Shown here one piece after another: positions 23,011 through 31,643 of a DNA stretch of 64,000 nt. The DNA is from Plantactinospora soyae (GTDB lineage: Bacteria; Actinomycetota; Actinomycetes; Mycobacteriales; Micromonosporaceae), in NCBI RefSeq assembly GCF_014874095.1, contig NZ_JADBEB010000001.1:5580001-5644000 (forward strand), given 5' to 3'. The position numbers and the translations under genes were made by a program. The notes beneath the pieces are model-generated. The model did no database searches. It was not told the origin of the DNA and worked only from the letters and a program-made list of their open reading frames with translations. Each line of letters starts with the position of its first letter. Position 1 is the first letter of the stretch.

Positions 23011-24891
23011 TCAGTTCGGATACACCTCCAGTTCGAAGATCCGGGCCGCCCGGTCGCTGTCGCTCGTCGGGTTCAGCACGTTCAGCCGGACGTACCGGCC
23101 GGTTCTCGGGGTCACCGAGTGCGTGGTGACGTCGGCGGTGTTGCCCCGGGCCGAGGCGACGGTGGTCCAGACCGTGCCGTCGGTACTGACCTGAAGGTCG
23201 AAGTCCCGGGTGTTCCAGCTCGGCTTCTCACCACCCGCCCCGGAATGCCGGACCACGAGCCGCCCGACCTGCCGGTCGGCCTGGAGGTCGACCCGCAGCC
23301 ACTTGTTGGCGCCGAGCGAGCACCACTTGTCGGTGGTGCCGCCGGACCAGCTGCCGTTGACCGCCTTGGCCGGCGCCTCGGCCGCCGCGCACTGGCTGTC
23401 GGCGGTGGTGGGACGGTTCAACGCCAGGTTGCCGCCCGTCGGTGGCTGCGCCGGTTCGTACAGCCGGATGTCGGTCAGGCTGGCGCTGCCCTCGTACACG
23501 TTGGTGTAGAGGTCACCGATCACGAACCAGTCCGGGTACGCCGAGCCGGCCGGCCACTGGTTCGGCCAGGTGGTGCTGCCGTTGTAGTCGTTCTGCACCA
23601 GGTTGCCGTTGAACCGGCCGTCGTACTCGGCCGGCTGGGTGTTGTAGTGCCAGATCGGCGCGTTGCCGACCACGAACGGGCGGTGGAATCGGATCGTCTT
23701 CTGGCCGACCCGGGCGAAGTTGCCGCTCGCCTCCAGCACGTAGCCGGTGGCGTCCCGCTCGATCGCGAAGGTGTAGAACTCGTTCGGCATCAGTTCGGGC
23801 TGGAGTTCGGCCGCCGACGAGAGCTGTTGCTCGGCCACCCCGCCGGAGCAGTTGGACATGAACCACTGCGAGTTGCCGGCCAGCCCGCCCCGGCCGGGGT
23901 TCCAGTTCGGCATTCCGCTGATCCACATGTTCACCGTGTTGAAGCTGCTGTCCCGGTAGTTGTAGTACGTGTTCGTGTTCGAGTTGCAGACCCGGCCGCC
24001 GGTGCCCGAGCCGACCCGGTCCGGGTGCTGGGAGAACGAGTCCATCAGAACCTTGCGGCGGTAGTGCCAGAAGTGGTTGTTCCGGGGCGCCGGGTTGGCG
24101 AAGTCGACGATCGACAGGAAGTGGAACCCGTTGTAGCCGTACGCCCCACGGCGGACGTCCTGCCACTCGCAGTACGGTACTGAGGCGTCACCGGACCAGC
24201 CCGGACTGTCCGAACCCTCACCCCACGGGTGCTGGGTCTTGCAGCCGGAGGTGCTGTAGCCGTTCTCCCGGCCGTCGTACGAGATGCTGCCGTTGCGCTT
24301 GCCGCCGAAATCGAGGGTCTTCAGCTTGTACTCGATCCGGTACTGGTTCGGCAGTTGCCGGCTGGGCCGGAAGATCGCCCCGCCGGTGTGGTCCGGCACG
24401 TTGAGCCGGGCCACGTGCTCGGCGCCGAGCGCCTGGGTGCTGATCGACGGCGGTGCCTCGATCACACCGTCGTTGTTCCAGTCCCGGGCCGAGAGGGAGG
24501 CCGTCAGCCAGCCGTCCTGACCGACCGGGAACTCCTTGCGGTACGTCGAGAACGAGTTGAACGCCGTGTTCCAGGCCGGCCCGTAGTCGTTGCGGTACCA
24601 CTGCCCGGCGTCATCCATGATCGTGTCGAACGGCTGGGCGTAGGTTTCCCGTACCCAGGGCGTGTTGGCCCCGCCCAGCGGGGCGCTGAAGTTCTCCTCG
24701 TACCGTAGGGTCCAACCCGCCCGGGTCGGATCGTCCGCGCTGCCGGCGATGGCGTTGGTGCCCGTCGCCGTCGTGGTTCTGGTGGTGGGGGACCCGGCCG
24801 CGCCCGGTGTCGCCATGGCGAGCGCGACCAGGGTCGCGGTGGCCACGGTCCACAGTGACCGGCGGGTCCTGCTGTTGAGCTGTCCGTGCAT
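23011..24891 (-). CDS. Secreted carbohydrate-active-type protein with C-terminal F5/8 type C (CBM32-like) domain
   Basis: A 626-residue exported protein. The signal peptide is about 1-34 (RSLWTVATATLVALAMATPG). Residues about 55-470 start GWTLRYEENFSAPLGGANTP, like concanavalin-fold glycoside hydrolases such as GH16, but I cannot find the E-x-D-x-E catalytic motif. The catalytic class is therefore open. Residues about 490-626 are a discoidin/F5-8 type C domain (NLALNRPTTADSQCA, WLRVDLQ, then IFELEVYPN at the end). I chose ATG 24891 with AAGGGTG upstream rather than GTG 24900. It lies downstream of the sugar-ABC binding-protein gene, which suggests release of the sugar that this importer takes up. 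Confidence 0.75.
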   Translation of the reverse strand: MHGQLNSRTRRSLWTVATATLVALAMATPGAAGSPTTRTTTATGTNAIAGSADDPTRAGWTLRYEENFSAPLGGANTPWVRETYAQPFDTIMDDAGQWYRNDYGPAWNTAFNSFSTYRKEFPVGQDGWLTASLSARDWNNDGVIEAPPSISTQALGAEHVARLNVPDHTGGAIFRPSRQLPNQYRIEYKLKTLDFGGKRNGSISYDGRENGYSTSGCKTQHPWGEGSDSPGWSGDASVPYCEWQDVRRGAYGYNGFHFLSIVDFANPAPRNNHFWHYRRKVLMDSFSQHPDRVGSGTGGRVCNSNTNTYYNYRDSSFNTVNMWISGMPNWNPGRGGLAGNSQWFMSNCSGGVAEQQLSSAAELQPELMPNEFYTFAIERDATGYVLEASGNFARVGQKTIRFHRPFVVGNAPIWHYNTQPAEYDGRFNGNLVQNDYNGSTTWPNQWPAGSAYPDWFVIGDLYTNVYEGSASLTDIRLYEPAQPPTGGNLALNRPTTADSQCAAAEAPAKAVNGSWSGGTTDKWCSLGANKWLRVDLQADRQVGRLVVRHSGAGGEKPSWNTRDFDLQVSTDGTVWTTVASARGNTADVTTHSVTPRTGRYVRLNVLNPTSDSDRAARIFELEVYPN

Positions 24892-24940
24892 GGTTGGCAC
24901 CCTTCACTCGACGGGGTAAAGAGTTGAGCGTCGCCGACCT

Positions 24941-24958
24941 CGGTCCGTACGCGGACCG
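24941..24958. promoter_or_regulatory. Palindrome upstream of the discoidin-domain protein gene
   Basis: CGGTCCGTACGCGGACCG is a perfect 18-base palindrome (7-base arms around TACG). It lies 50 bases upstream of the start at 24891, after the importer-operon terminator. It could be an operator for an unlinked sugar regulator. Confidence 0.35.
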
Positions 24959-25046
24959 GCAGACAGATGCACCTCCGATTCCCGTGCCCTCGATTCCGGG
25001 TGGCGCCGCCGATTCGCCACCTGGACCGGCCCGGACCCGCCGGACA

Positions 25047-25069
25047 CCGGGCCGGGGTGACCGGCCCGG
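25047..25069. terminator. Hairpin after the sugar-binding protein gene
   Basis: CCGGGCCGG and CCGGCCCGG form a 9-base-pair stem with a GGTGA loop, 32 bases downstream of the stop at 25101 on the minus strand. It probably ends the ALDH-ABC operon transcript or attenuates read-through into the secreted enzyme gene. Confidence 0.6.
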
Positions 25070-25100
25070 GGTCGCGGGGTTCCGTTGTCCTTGCGGACGG

Positions 25101-26066
25101 TCAGAACTTGCCGTCCTTCAGGAACTGCGCTGCGTTCTCCTTGGTGACCCGGGGCGAGTCGACCACGGTGTCCTTCTGCACCGTGGCGCCGCCCAGGATC
25201 TCGACCGCCCGGTCCAGGCCCATGCTGCCGATGATGTCGGCGTCGTTCAGGCCGGTGACCAGGTAGTTGGTGCCGTCCATGATCGCTTTCAGGGCCTCGG
25301 CCTGCCCGTCGACACCGGCGATGACGATCTGGGACGCCTTACCGGCGTCGGCCACCGCGCGCTGCGCGCCCAGGCACATCGCGTCGTTCTCGCAGAACAC
25401 CGCCGTCAGATCGGCGTTGGTGGCGAGCAGGCTCTCCATCACGGTCAGCCCGCCGTCGGAACTCCAGTTGCCGAAGTCCGGCGCCTCGACCAGCGCGATC
25501 CCGGGCTTGCCCTGCAAGGCAGCCTTCACCCCGTTGGTACGGGCGAGCCCGATGCTGTTGTCCGCCGGGCCGCCCTTGATGATGCCGACCTTGCCGCCGC
25601 CGGCCAGCCGCTGGGCCAGGAACTCGCCGTTCTGTCGGCCGATCGCCTCGTTGTCCGGGCCGATCCAACTCGTGTACTCGCCGGTGGCGAACTTCCGGTC
25701 CACCAGCACCACCGGCTTGCCGGCCGCCTTGATCGCGTTCAGCACCGCCGGCGCGGACTCCAGCGGACCGCCCGAGATGATGACCGCGTCCACGTTCTTG
25801 CTGAGCAGGTCCTCGACGTTGGACGCCAGCTTCGCCGCGTCGCCGTTGGCGTCGGTGCTGAGGATCTCGACGTTTCCCTTCTTCTCGGCCTGGGCCGCGA
25901 TGGCCTTGTCCATGCCGCTGAAGTAGGGGCCGCCGAGGGTGAAGTTGGCGACACCGATCGTGTACGAGTTGTCGCCGCCGGACCCGCCGTCGCCGTCCGA
26001 GCAGGCCGCCAGGCCGGCGGCGAGCACGCCGACGAGTAACAGACCTCTGAGCCGCTTCGCGTTCAT
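25101..26066 (-). CDS. Sugar ABC transporter substrate-binding lipoprotein (RbsB/periplasmic-binding-protein type 4)
   Basis: A 321-residue lipoprotein that captures the substrate outside the membrane. The lipobox is LAAGLAAC, with the acylated cysteine at about residue 21. The fold is RbsB-like: YTIGVANFTLGGPYFSGMDK, then DAVIISGGPLES, VVLVDRK and a LTAVFCENDAMCLGA hinge segment. I used ATG 26066 with GGAG upstream. An ATG 15 bases earlier is possible. It is the last gene of the operon ALDH, ATPase, permease, binding protein. The ligand is unresolved: the family covers ribose, xylose, galactose, inositol, erythritol and autoinducer-2. Confidence 0.9.
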   Translation of the reverse strand: MNAKRLRGLLLVGVLAAGLAACSDGDGGSGGDNSYTIGVANFTLGGPYFSGMDKAIAAQAEKKGNVEILSTDANGDAAKLASNVEDLLSKNVDAVIISGGPLESAPAVLNAIKAAGKPVVLVDRKFATGEYTSWIGPDNEAIGRQNGEFLAQRLAGGGKVGIIKGGPADNSIGLARTNGVKAALQGKPGIALVEAPDFGNWSSDGGLTVMESLLATNADLTAVFCENDAMCLGAQRAVADAGKASQIVIAGVDGQAEALKAIMDGTNYLVTGLNDADIIGSMGLDRAVEILGGATVQKDTVVDSPRVTKENAAQFLKDGKF

Positions 26067-26154
26067 CTGCCGGTTCTCCATCCTGTGGTGGGGTGTGGAA
26101 CCGACCAGGCCGGATCAGGCGCCGGTCGGTGGGACGGTCCCGGCGCCGGACCGT

Positions 26155-27150
26155 TCAGGCCCGGGGCCGGCTCGCACGTTGCACTCCGATGACCACGACG
26201 ATGACGATGCCCTTGAGCACCTGCTGCCAGAAGCTCTGCACGTCGTAGAGGTTGAGCAGGTTGTTGATCAGGACCAGTACCAGCACGCCGCCGAGAGTGG
26301 CCCGGGCCGATCCCCGGCCACCGGCCAGGCTCGCCCCACCGATCACACAGGCGGCGATGGCGTCGAGTTCGAACGCCACCCCGACACTCGGCTGGGCGAT
26401 GCCGACCCGGCTGGCCAGGATCACCCCGGCCAGGCCGGCGCACGCTCCGCTGATCGCGTACGCCCCGATCACGTGCCGGCGTACGTTGATGCCGGCCAGG
26501 CGTACGGTCTCGGCGTTGCCGCCGATCGCGATGATCGCCCGGCCGGCCGGCGTACGGCTCAGGAACACCCCGCCGGCCAGGAACACCGCCGCCATGATCA
26601 CGGTGGTGAGTGGGATCGGGCCGAGCATCGCCGAGCCGAGCCAGAAGAAGTCCGGATTCTCCGGTGCGATGGGCACCTCGGAGTAGACGAAGGCCAGCCC
26701 CCGGATGGTGGTCAGCGCCGCCAGGGTGACCACGAAGGGCGCCAACTCGAACCGGGCGACCAGGATGCCGTTGACCAGTCCGAACGCGATACCACTGGCG
26801 ATCCCGACCGCCATCGCCAACGGCAGTGGCAGGCCCGAGACGAGGCCCGCGGAGACGATGCCCGCGAAGGCGACGACCGAGCCGACCGACAGGTCGATGC
26901 CGCCGGTCAGGATCACCACCAGCATGCCGAAGGCCAGCAGCCCGGTGGTGACCATCTGCTTGAGCAGGTTGGTGAGATTGGTCTGGGTCAGGAAGGCGTC
27001 CGAGGTCAGCGCCGCCACCGCCAGAACCACCACGACCAGCGCGATGAACGCGGTCTCGACCGTCACCGGCCGGCCCGCGATGGTCAGCCGGGACCGTCGG
27101 ATGGGCTCGGTCGCCGGGTCCGGCGTCGTTCTGGTGAGCTGTCCGGTCAT
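26155..27150 (-). CDS. Sugar ABC transporter permease (RbsC type)
   Basis: A 331-residue permease with 8-10 membrane helices. The RbsC/AraH signature ILTGGIDLSVGSVVAFAGI and the ANRLAG-like coupling loop (here GGNAETVRLAGINV) are clear, with VIGGASLAGGRGS in the late region. The ATG at 27148-27150 follows a diverged copy of the repeat unit described below. The frame stays open through the repeats up to the ATPase gene, which would give an acidic P-D-D-V-D-C-D tandem peptide. I do not think that leader belongs to the permease. Confidence 0.9.
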   Translation of the reverse strand: MTGQLTRTTPDPATEPIRRSRLTIAGRPVTVETAFIALVVVVLAVAALTSDAFLTQTNLTNLLKQMVTTGLLAFGMLVVILTGGIDLSVGSVVAFAGIVSAGLVSGLPLPLAMAVGIASGIAFGLVNGILVARFELAPFVVTLAALTTIRGLAFVYSEVPIAPENPDFFWLGSAMLGPIPLTTVIMAAVFLAGGVFLSRTPAGRAIIAIGGNAETVRLAGINVRRHVIGAYAISGACAGLAGVILASRVGIAQPSVGVAFELDAIAACVIGGASLAGGRGSARATLGGVLVLVLINNLLNLYDVQSFWQQVLKGIVIVVVIGVQRASRPRA

Positions 27151-27287
27151 CCGGCCCGTCCAATCGAGGTCATCCGGCTCGTCGCAGTCGACGTCATCCG
27201 GCTCGTCGCAGTCGACGTCATCCGGCACGTCGCAGTCGACGTCATCTGGCTCGTCGCAGTCGACGTCATCCGGTCCGTCCAATCGCG
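27146..27287. repeat. 24-base minisatellite between ABC ATPase and permease genes
   Basis: Four tandem 24-base units (27169, 27193, 27217 and 27241; consensus starts GTCATCCGGCTCGTCGCAGT) are flanked on each side by a diverged unit that shares GTCATCCGG-Y-CCGTCCAATCG (27146-27168 and 27265-27287). Each unit carries, on the coding strand, an ATGA like the stop/start overlap expected at this junction. The array looks like repeated duplication of the gene junction. It separates the ATPase stop (27266) from the permease start (27150). Confidence 0.9.
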
Positions 27288-28873
27288 TATCCGAGGATCT
27301 CGTCCTCGGTGGTCCGGTCGGCGTCCAGTTCGGCGGTGATCCGACCCTCGCGCATCACCAGCACCCGGTCGGTCGCCCCGAGCACCTCGGTCAGGTCGGA
27401 GGAGATCAGCAGCACCGCGAGTCCGTCCCGGGCGAGGTCGTCGACCATCCGGTAGATGCTCATCCGGGTCGCCATGTCCACACCCCGGGTCGGCTCGTCC
27501 AGGATCAGCACCCGGGGGCCGGCCAGCAGCCACTTCGCCAGTACGGCCTTCTGCTGGTTGCCGCCACTGAGCCGTACCACCGGCATCGAGCCGCAGTGCG
27601 CCGGCCGGATGTCCAACCGGTCGATCAGGTCGTCGACCGCCCGGCGTTGCCGAGCCGCGTCGACCAGGCCGGCCCGGGTCATCGAGTACAGCGTGGTCAA
27701 CGCGATGTTGGCCCGTACCGTCAGCTCGGGAACCAGACCGGTGCGCTTGCGGTCCTCGGTGACCAGCGCGAGCCCGGCGGCGATGGCCTCGGCCGGGGTC
27801 CGGAAGGTGGCCGCACCGGACCGGTGGCGCTGCGCCGGTCCGGCCCCGGCCGCCGCCTCCGGTGCCGGGCCGCCGTCCGGTCCGTCGGTACCGGCGGACC
27901 GCTCGTCCGCCGCCGCTGCGTCCGCGCTTCCTGGCTCGGCGACCCGCACCTCGCCCGCCGAGGACGGCTCGGCGCCGAACACGCACCGGGCCAGCTCGCT
28001 GCGCCCCGACCCGACCAGGCCGAACATCCCGACGATCTCCCCGGCATGGATCGTGAACGAGACGTCGGTGAACTCACCCGGCCGGGAAAGCCCGGCAACC
28101 CGCAGCCGTGGCTCGCCGAACCCGGTCCGCCGGTCCGGATAGATCTGTTCCAACCGCCGGCCCGCCATCAGCCGGATCAGCTCGTCCTCGCTGGTCCGCC
28201 CGGGTTCGGTCGTCTCGATCACCCGGCCGTCCTTCATCACCACGATCGAGGTGGCCAGGTCCAGCACCTCGGCCAACCGGTGCGAGACGTAGATGACCAG
28301 CACGCCACGCTCCCGCAGCCGCCGGATCAGGCCGAACAGAGAGTCCAGGTCACTGCCGGCGAGCACGGCCGACGGCTCGTCAAGCACCAGTACCCGGGGT
28401 TCGCTGACCAGCGCCTTCGCGATCTCGACCATCTGCTGCCGGGCCACCGACAGTCGGCCGGCGATCGACCGGGGGTCGACCGCGCCGAAGCCGATCTCCG
28501 CCAGCAGCTTTCCGGCCCGGGCGTGTGCGGCCGGCCAGTCGATCAGGCCGGTACGGCGGCGGGGGAAGTTGCCCAGCAACAGGTTCTCGGTCACCGACAG
28601 CTCGCCGATCAGCGTCAGCTCCTGATAGACGGTACGGATGCCCAGGTCGTGCGCGTCGTGTGGCGAGCGCGGTTCCACCGGTACGCCGTCCAGCCGCAGC
28701 TCGCCGCCGCTCATCGGCAGCGCCCCGGCCAGAATCTTGATCAGTGTGGACTTGCCCGCCCCGTTGGCGCCGACGATGGCGAGCACCTCACCCGGCCGCC
28801 CGGTGATGTCCACCCCGTGCAGCACCCGTACGCCGCCGAAGTCCTTGCGTACGCCGCGCAGCTCCAGCGTCAC
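27266..28873 (-). CDS. Sugar ABC transporter ATP-binding protein (RbsA type, two ABC domains)
   Basis: A 535-residue ATPase with duplicated ABC domains. The first has Walker A GANGAGKST (35-43) and VLVLDEPSA as Walker B. The second has the degenerate Walker A GLVGSGRSE (286-294) usual for RbsA, with LSGGNQQKAVLAKWL as signature and VLILDEPTRGVD as Walker B. An alanine/glycine/proline-rich insert (about 312-356) makes it about 35 residues longer than relatives. The GTG start at 28873 shares one base with the TAG stop of the aldehyde dehydrogenase gene. The product powers sugar import with the RbsC-type permease. Confidence 0.92.
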   Translation of the reverse strand: MTLELRGVRKDFGGVRVLHGVDITGRPGEVLAIVGANGAGKSTLIKILAGALPMSGGELRLDGVPVEPRSPHDAHDLGIRTVYQELTLIGELSVTENLLLGNFPRRRTGLIDWPAAHARAGKLLAEIGFGAVDPRSIAGRLSVARQQMVEIAKALVSEPRVLVLDEPSAVLAGSDLDSLFGLIRRLRERGVLVIYVSHRLAEVLDLATSIVVMKDGRVIETTEPGRTSEDELIRLMAGRRLEQIYPDRRTGFGEPRLRVAGLSRPGEFTDVSFTIHAGEIVGMFGLVGSGRSELARCVFGAEPSSAGEVRVAEPGSADAAAADERSAGTDGPDGGPAPEAAAGAGPAQRHRSGAATFRTPAEAIAAGLALVTEDRKRTGLVPELTVRANIALTTLYSMTRAGLVDAARQRRAVDDLIDRLDIRPAHCGSMPVVRLSGGNQQKAVLAKWLLAGPRVLILDEPTRGVDMATRMSIYRMVDDLARDGLAVLLISSDLTEVLGATDRVLVMREGRITAELDADRTTEDEILGYAIGRTG

Positions 28874-30273
28874 TAGAACGCCTCCATCACCACGATGGTC
28901 TTCTGCCGGGTGAGGTCGAGCAGCGTTTCGTGCAGCCCCTCGCGATTGCCGCCGGTGTCCTTGGTACCGCCGAACGGCAGGTTCTCGGCACGCAGCGCGG
29001 TCGAGCCGTTGATCACCACTGTGCCGACGTCGAGTTGGCGGGCGATCCGGAACGCCCGGGAGATGTCCCGGGTGAAGACCGCGGCCTGGAGCCCGTACGG
29101 CGACTCGTTGGCCATCCGGACCGCTTCGGCGGGGTCGGCGAACCTGGCGACCGGGGCGACCGGTCCGAAGATCTCCTCGGCGAACGCCCCGCTCCGGGCC
29201 GGTACGTCCACCAGCACCACCGGGTCGACGAAGGCGCCCCGGCGTTCGCCACCGGCCACCAGCCGGGCACCGTCGGCGACCAGCCGGCCGACGGCCGCCT
29301 CGACCCGCTCGGCCGCGGACTCGGCGATCAGCGGCCCGACGTCGGTCGACTCCAGCAACTGGTCTCCGACGGAGAGCTTCCCGGTCTGGGCGAGCAGCGC
29401 GGAGACGAAGTCGTCGTACACGGGGTCCTGTACGTAGACCCGCTTGACCGCGCAGCAGATCTGTCCGTTACCCCGGGCCAGCCGGCCCAGCACGACCGCC
29501 CGGGCCGCCGCCTCGATGTCGGCGTCGGCGCAGACGATCAGCGCGTCGTTGCCGCCGAGTTCGAGCAGGACCTTCTTCAACGTCCGGGCGCCTCGGCGGG
29601 CGATCTCCCGGCCCGCCTCCGTGCTGCCGGTCAGGCTGACGGCGGCGATACCGGGCAGCTCCGCCAGTGCCTGCGAGACCTGCACGCCGCCGGGCACCAA
29701 CTGGTGGGCGTACGGGGGTGCGCCGGCCAGCTCCACCAGCTCGGCGATCCGGACCAGTGCCAGCGGGCAGCGCGCCGGTGGCTGGACCAGTACGGCGTTG
29801 CCGGCCGCGAGCGCGGCGGCGGCCTTGTGCGCGTACAACTCGACCGGATAGTTGAACGGCACGAGCGCCGCGACGACGCCGAGCGGTTCGCGTACGGTCA
29901 CCGCGAGGTGCCGCTCCAGTCCCGGTACGGCGTCCAGCGGGGTCTGCCGGCCGAAGATCCTGGTCGCCTCGGCGGCGAAGCCCCGGAAGATCCGGATCGC
30001 CGCTGCTACCTCGGCCCGGGTCTGGAGCAGTGGCTTGCCGTTCTCGGCCGCGAGCAGCCGGGCCAGTTCCGACTGCTCTCCCTCGATCAGCTCGGCGATC
30101 CGCTGCAGCAGGCCGGCCCGCTCGTGGGCCGGCATCGCCGCCATGGCCGCCTGGCCGAGTTGGGCCGCCCCGACCGCATCGAGGAGCCCTTCCGGGCTGG
30201 TGGCGGCGATCTCACCGATCGGCTCGCCGGTGCCGGGATTGTGGACGGTGATGACCAGGTCCGATGCGGACAT
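28873..30273 (-). CDS. NAD(P)-dependent aldehyde dehydrogenase
   Basis: A 466-residue aldehyde dehydrogenase. Catalytic Cys273 is in GQICCAVKR, Glu238 in LLELGGNDA, and the oxyanion Asn141 in PFNYPVE. The lysine that usually contacts the NAD(P) ribose (GNAVVLKP) is replaced by glutamine in GNAVLVQPPA. It is the first gene of an operon with an RbsABC-like importer, so it probably oxidises an aldehyde made from the imported sugar or polyol. The ATG at 30273 has TTTGGAG upstream. An ATG 30 bases earlier is possible but has no ribosome site. The direct repeats at 30311-30345 may regulate it. Confidence 0.88.
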   Translation of the reverse strand: MSASDLVITVHNPGTGEPIGEIAATSPEGLLDAVGAAQLGQAAMAAMPAHERAGLLQRIAELIEGEQSELARLLAAENGKPLLQTRAEVAAAIRIFRGFAAEATRIFGRQTPLDAVPGLERHLAVTVREPLGVVAALVPFNYPVELYAHKAAAALAAGNAVLVQPPARCPLALVRIAELVELAGAPPYAHQLVPGGVQVSQALAELPGIAAVSLTGSTEAGREIARRGARTLKKVLLELGGNDALIVCADADIEAAARAVVLGRLARGNGQICCAVKRVYVQDPVYDDFVSALLAQTGKLSVGDQLLESTDVGPLIAESAAERVEAAVGRLVADGARLVAGGERRGAFVDPVVLVDVPARSGAFAEEIFGPVAPVARFADPAEAVRMANESPYGLQAAVFTRDISRAFRIARQLDVGTVVINGSTALRAENLPFGGTKDTGGNREGLHETLLDLTRQKTIVVMEAF

Positions 30274-30617
30274 CCGCTCGCTCCAAACGAATCGTCGCAG
30301 CATGCAAGAGCTTTCTGCCAGCCGCCGAGGACTTTCCGTCAGCCGTCACAAAGTTTCGGATCGTTGGTCGAATGTTCACAGGCCCTCGCGAGGTTCGTCA
30401 ATACGTTGGATGAATTCCGTCCCACGTTGCGGACAGCCGGCGCCGCACCGACGGACGCGAGGATCGGCCGGACCGGCGGAACGGCGAGGGTCGGCCGCGC
30501 ACGCCGGCAGGGCCGGTCGGGCAGCCCGGATATCGGGCCCGACCAGCAGCTGAGCGGTTCACACCGGGATCGGGGCCATCCGGACGGTGGATTCCAGTGC
30601 GGAGACACAGCTCCACC
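30274..30617. other. Intergenic promoter region of the ALDH-sugar ABC operon
   Basis: A 344-base gap between the aldo/keto reductase stop and the ALDH start. It contains the 21-base-spaced direct repeats described separately and a 10-base palindrome CCTCGCGAGG at 30384-30393. No convincing gene is visible in it. It should hold the operon promoter. Confidence 0.5.
30311..30345. promoter_or_regulatory. Direct repeats upstream of the ALDH-ABC operon
   Basis: On the minus strand, CGGCTG-R-C-R-GAAAG occurs twice (30311-30324 and 30332-30345) exactly 21 bases apart, two helical turns, 38-72 bases upstream of the ALDH start. They may bind an activator or repressor encoded elsewhere. Confidence 0.45.
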
Positions 30618-31610
30618 TCAGGCTGGCCAGGCGGCACGCGGCGGATCTACCAGCGGAGCGGTGTCGCCGTACAGCCACGGGTCGTGTTCGCCGACGGCGA
30701 TGAAGTCTGCCGGATAGCCGGCCGTGAAGTCGGTGGCTGCGGTGAGCCGGGTGACCGCCTCCTCGGGTAGCCGTACCTCGGTCGAGCCGAGGCTTTCGGC
30801 GAGCTGGTCCGCGCTCGTTGCGGCGATGATGGGGTGGATGGCCCGCGAACGGGCCAGGATCCAGGCGATCGCTACCTGTGCCGGGGTGGCGTTCAGTTCG
30901 ACGGCGACGGCCTGCACCGTGCTGACGACGGTCTGCTCGCGGGGGCTGAGCGGGCGGGTCGCCAGGCCGGCCAGGGCGCCTTGGGCGATCGGGCGCCAGG
31001 CCGCGACGGAGAGGCCGAGGGCGTGTGCCATGGGCAGTAGCTCCCGCTCGATGTCGCGGTCCAAGAGGTTGTAGGGCACCTGAATGCCGGCGAACGGGGT
31101 CCAGCCGCGCCATTCGCTGAGCGTGTTGGCCCGGGCGACGAGCCAGGCTGGGGCGTTGGAGAACCCGGTGTAGAGGATCTTGCCGGCGCGCACGGCGTCG
31201 TCGAGGGCCCGCATGGTCTCCTCGACGGGCGTGTGACGGTCCCAGACCTGCACCCAGTACAGGTCGATGTGGTCGGTGCGCAGCCGTCGTAGGCTCGTTT
31301 CGAGAGACAGCCGCAGGTTCTTGCGGTGGTTGCCGGCCGCGTTCGGGTCGGCGGGGTCACGTGCGGCCGTGTACTTGGTGGACAGGACGAAGCGGTCGCG
31401 TTGACCTGTCAGCAGGGCGCCCACCACCTCTTCGCTCTCCTCGTAGGCCAGCGCGGTGTCGATGACGTTGCCGCCGACGTCGGCGTAGGTGCCGAGCATG
31501 CGCTGGTACTCGTCGGGATCGCCCGGTCCCCAGCGGGCGGTGAAGGACGTGGCGCCCAGGAACAGCTCTGACACTCGGAGTCCGGTGGGGCCCAGCGTTC
31601 GGTACCGCAT
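30618..31610 (-). CDS. Aldo/keto reductase with His-to-Gln change in the tetrad
   Basis: A 330-residue NADPH-dependent oxidoreductase with the (beta/alpha)8 fold. It begins MRYRTLGPTGLRVSELFLGA. Asp51 and Tyr56 (NVIDTALAYEESE) and Lys79 (LSTKYT) of the catalytic tetrad are present. The fourth residue, normally histidine in a Y-x-V-H-x-W-D strand, is Gln121 in LYWVQVWD. The C-terminal phosphate-binding segment IIAATSADQLAESLG is intact. The ATG at 31610 has AAGGAG upstream. It follows a DoxX gene, and the pair is probably controlled by the divergent TetR repressor. The substrate is unknown. Confidence 0.9.
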   Translation of the reverse strand: MRYRTLGPTGLRVSELFLGATSFTARWGPGDPDEYQRMLGTYADVGGNVIDTALAYEESEEVVGALLTGQRDRFVLSTKYTAARDPADPNAAGNHRKNLRLSLETSLRRLRTDHIDLYWVQVWDRHTPVEETMRALDDAVRAGKILYTGFSNAPAWLVARANTLSEWRGWTPFAGIQVPYNLLDRDIERELLPMAHALGLSVAAWRPIAQGALAGLATRPLSPREQTVVSTVQAVAVELNATPAQVAIAWILARSRAIHPIIAATSADQLAESLGSTEVRLPEEAVTRLTAATDFTAGYPADFIAVGEHDPWLYGDTAPLVDPPRAAWPA

Positions 31611-31643
31611 GAAGTGCTCCTTCTCGTTCCAGGCGTGTGGGGT

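Noticed and set aside
26155-27282. Permease starting upstream in the 24-base repeats (D-P-D-D-V-D-C leader)
   Set aside because: The leader is only the translated minisatellite, and the ATG at 27150 gives a normal RbsC length.
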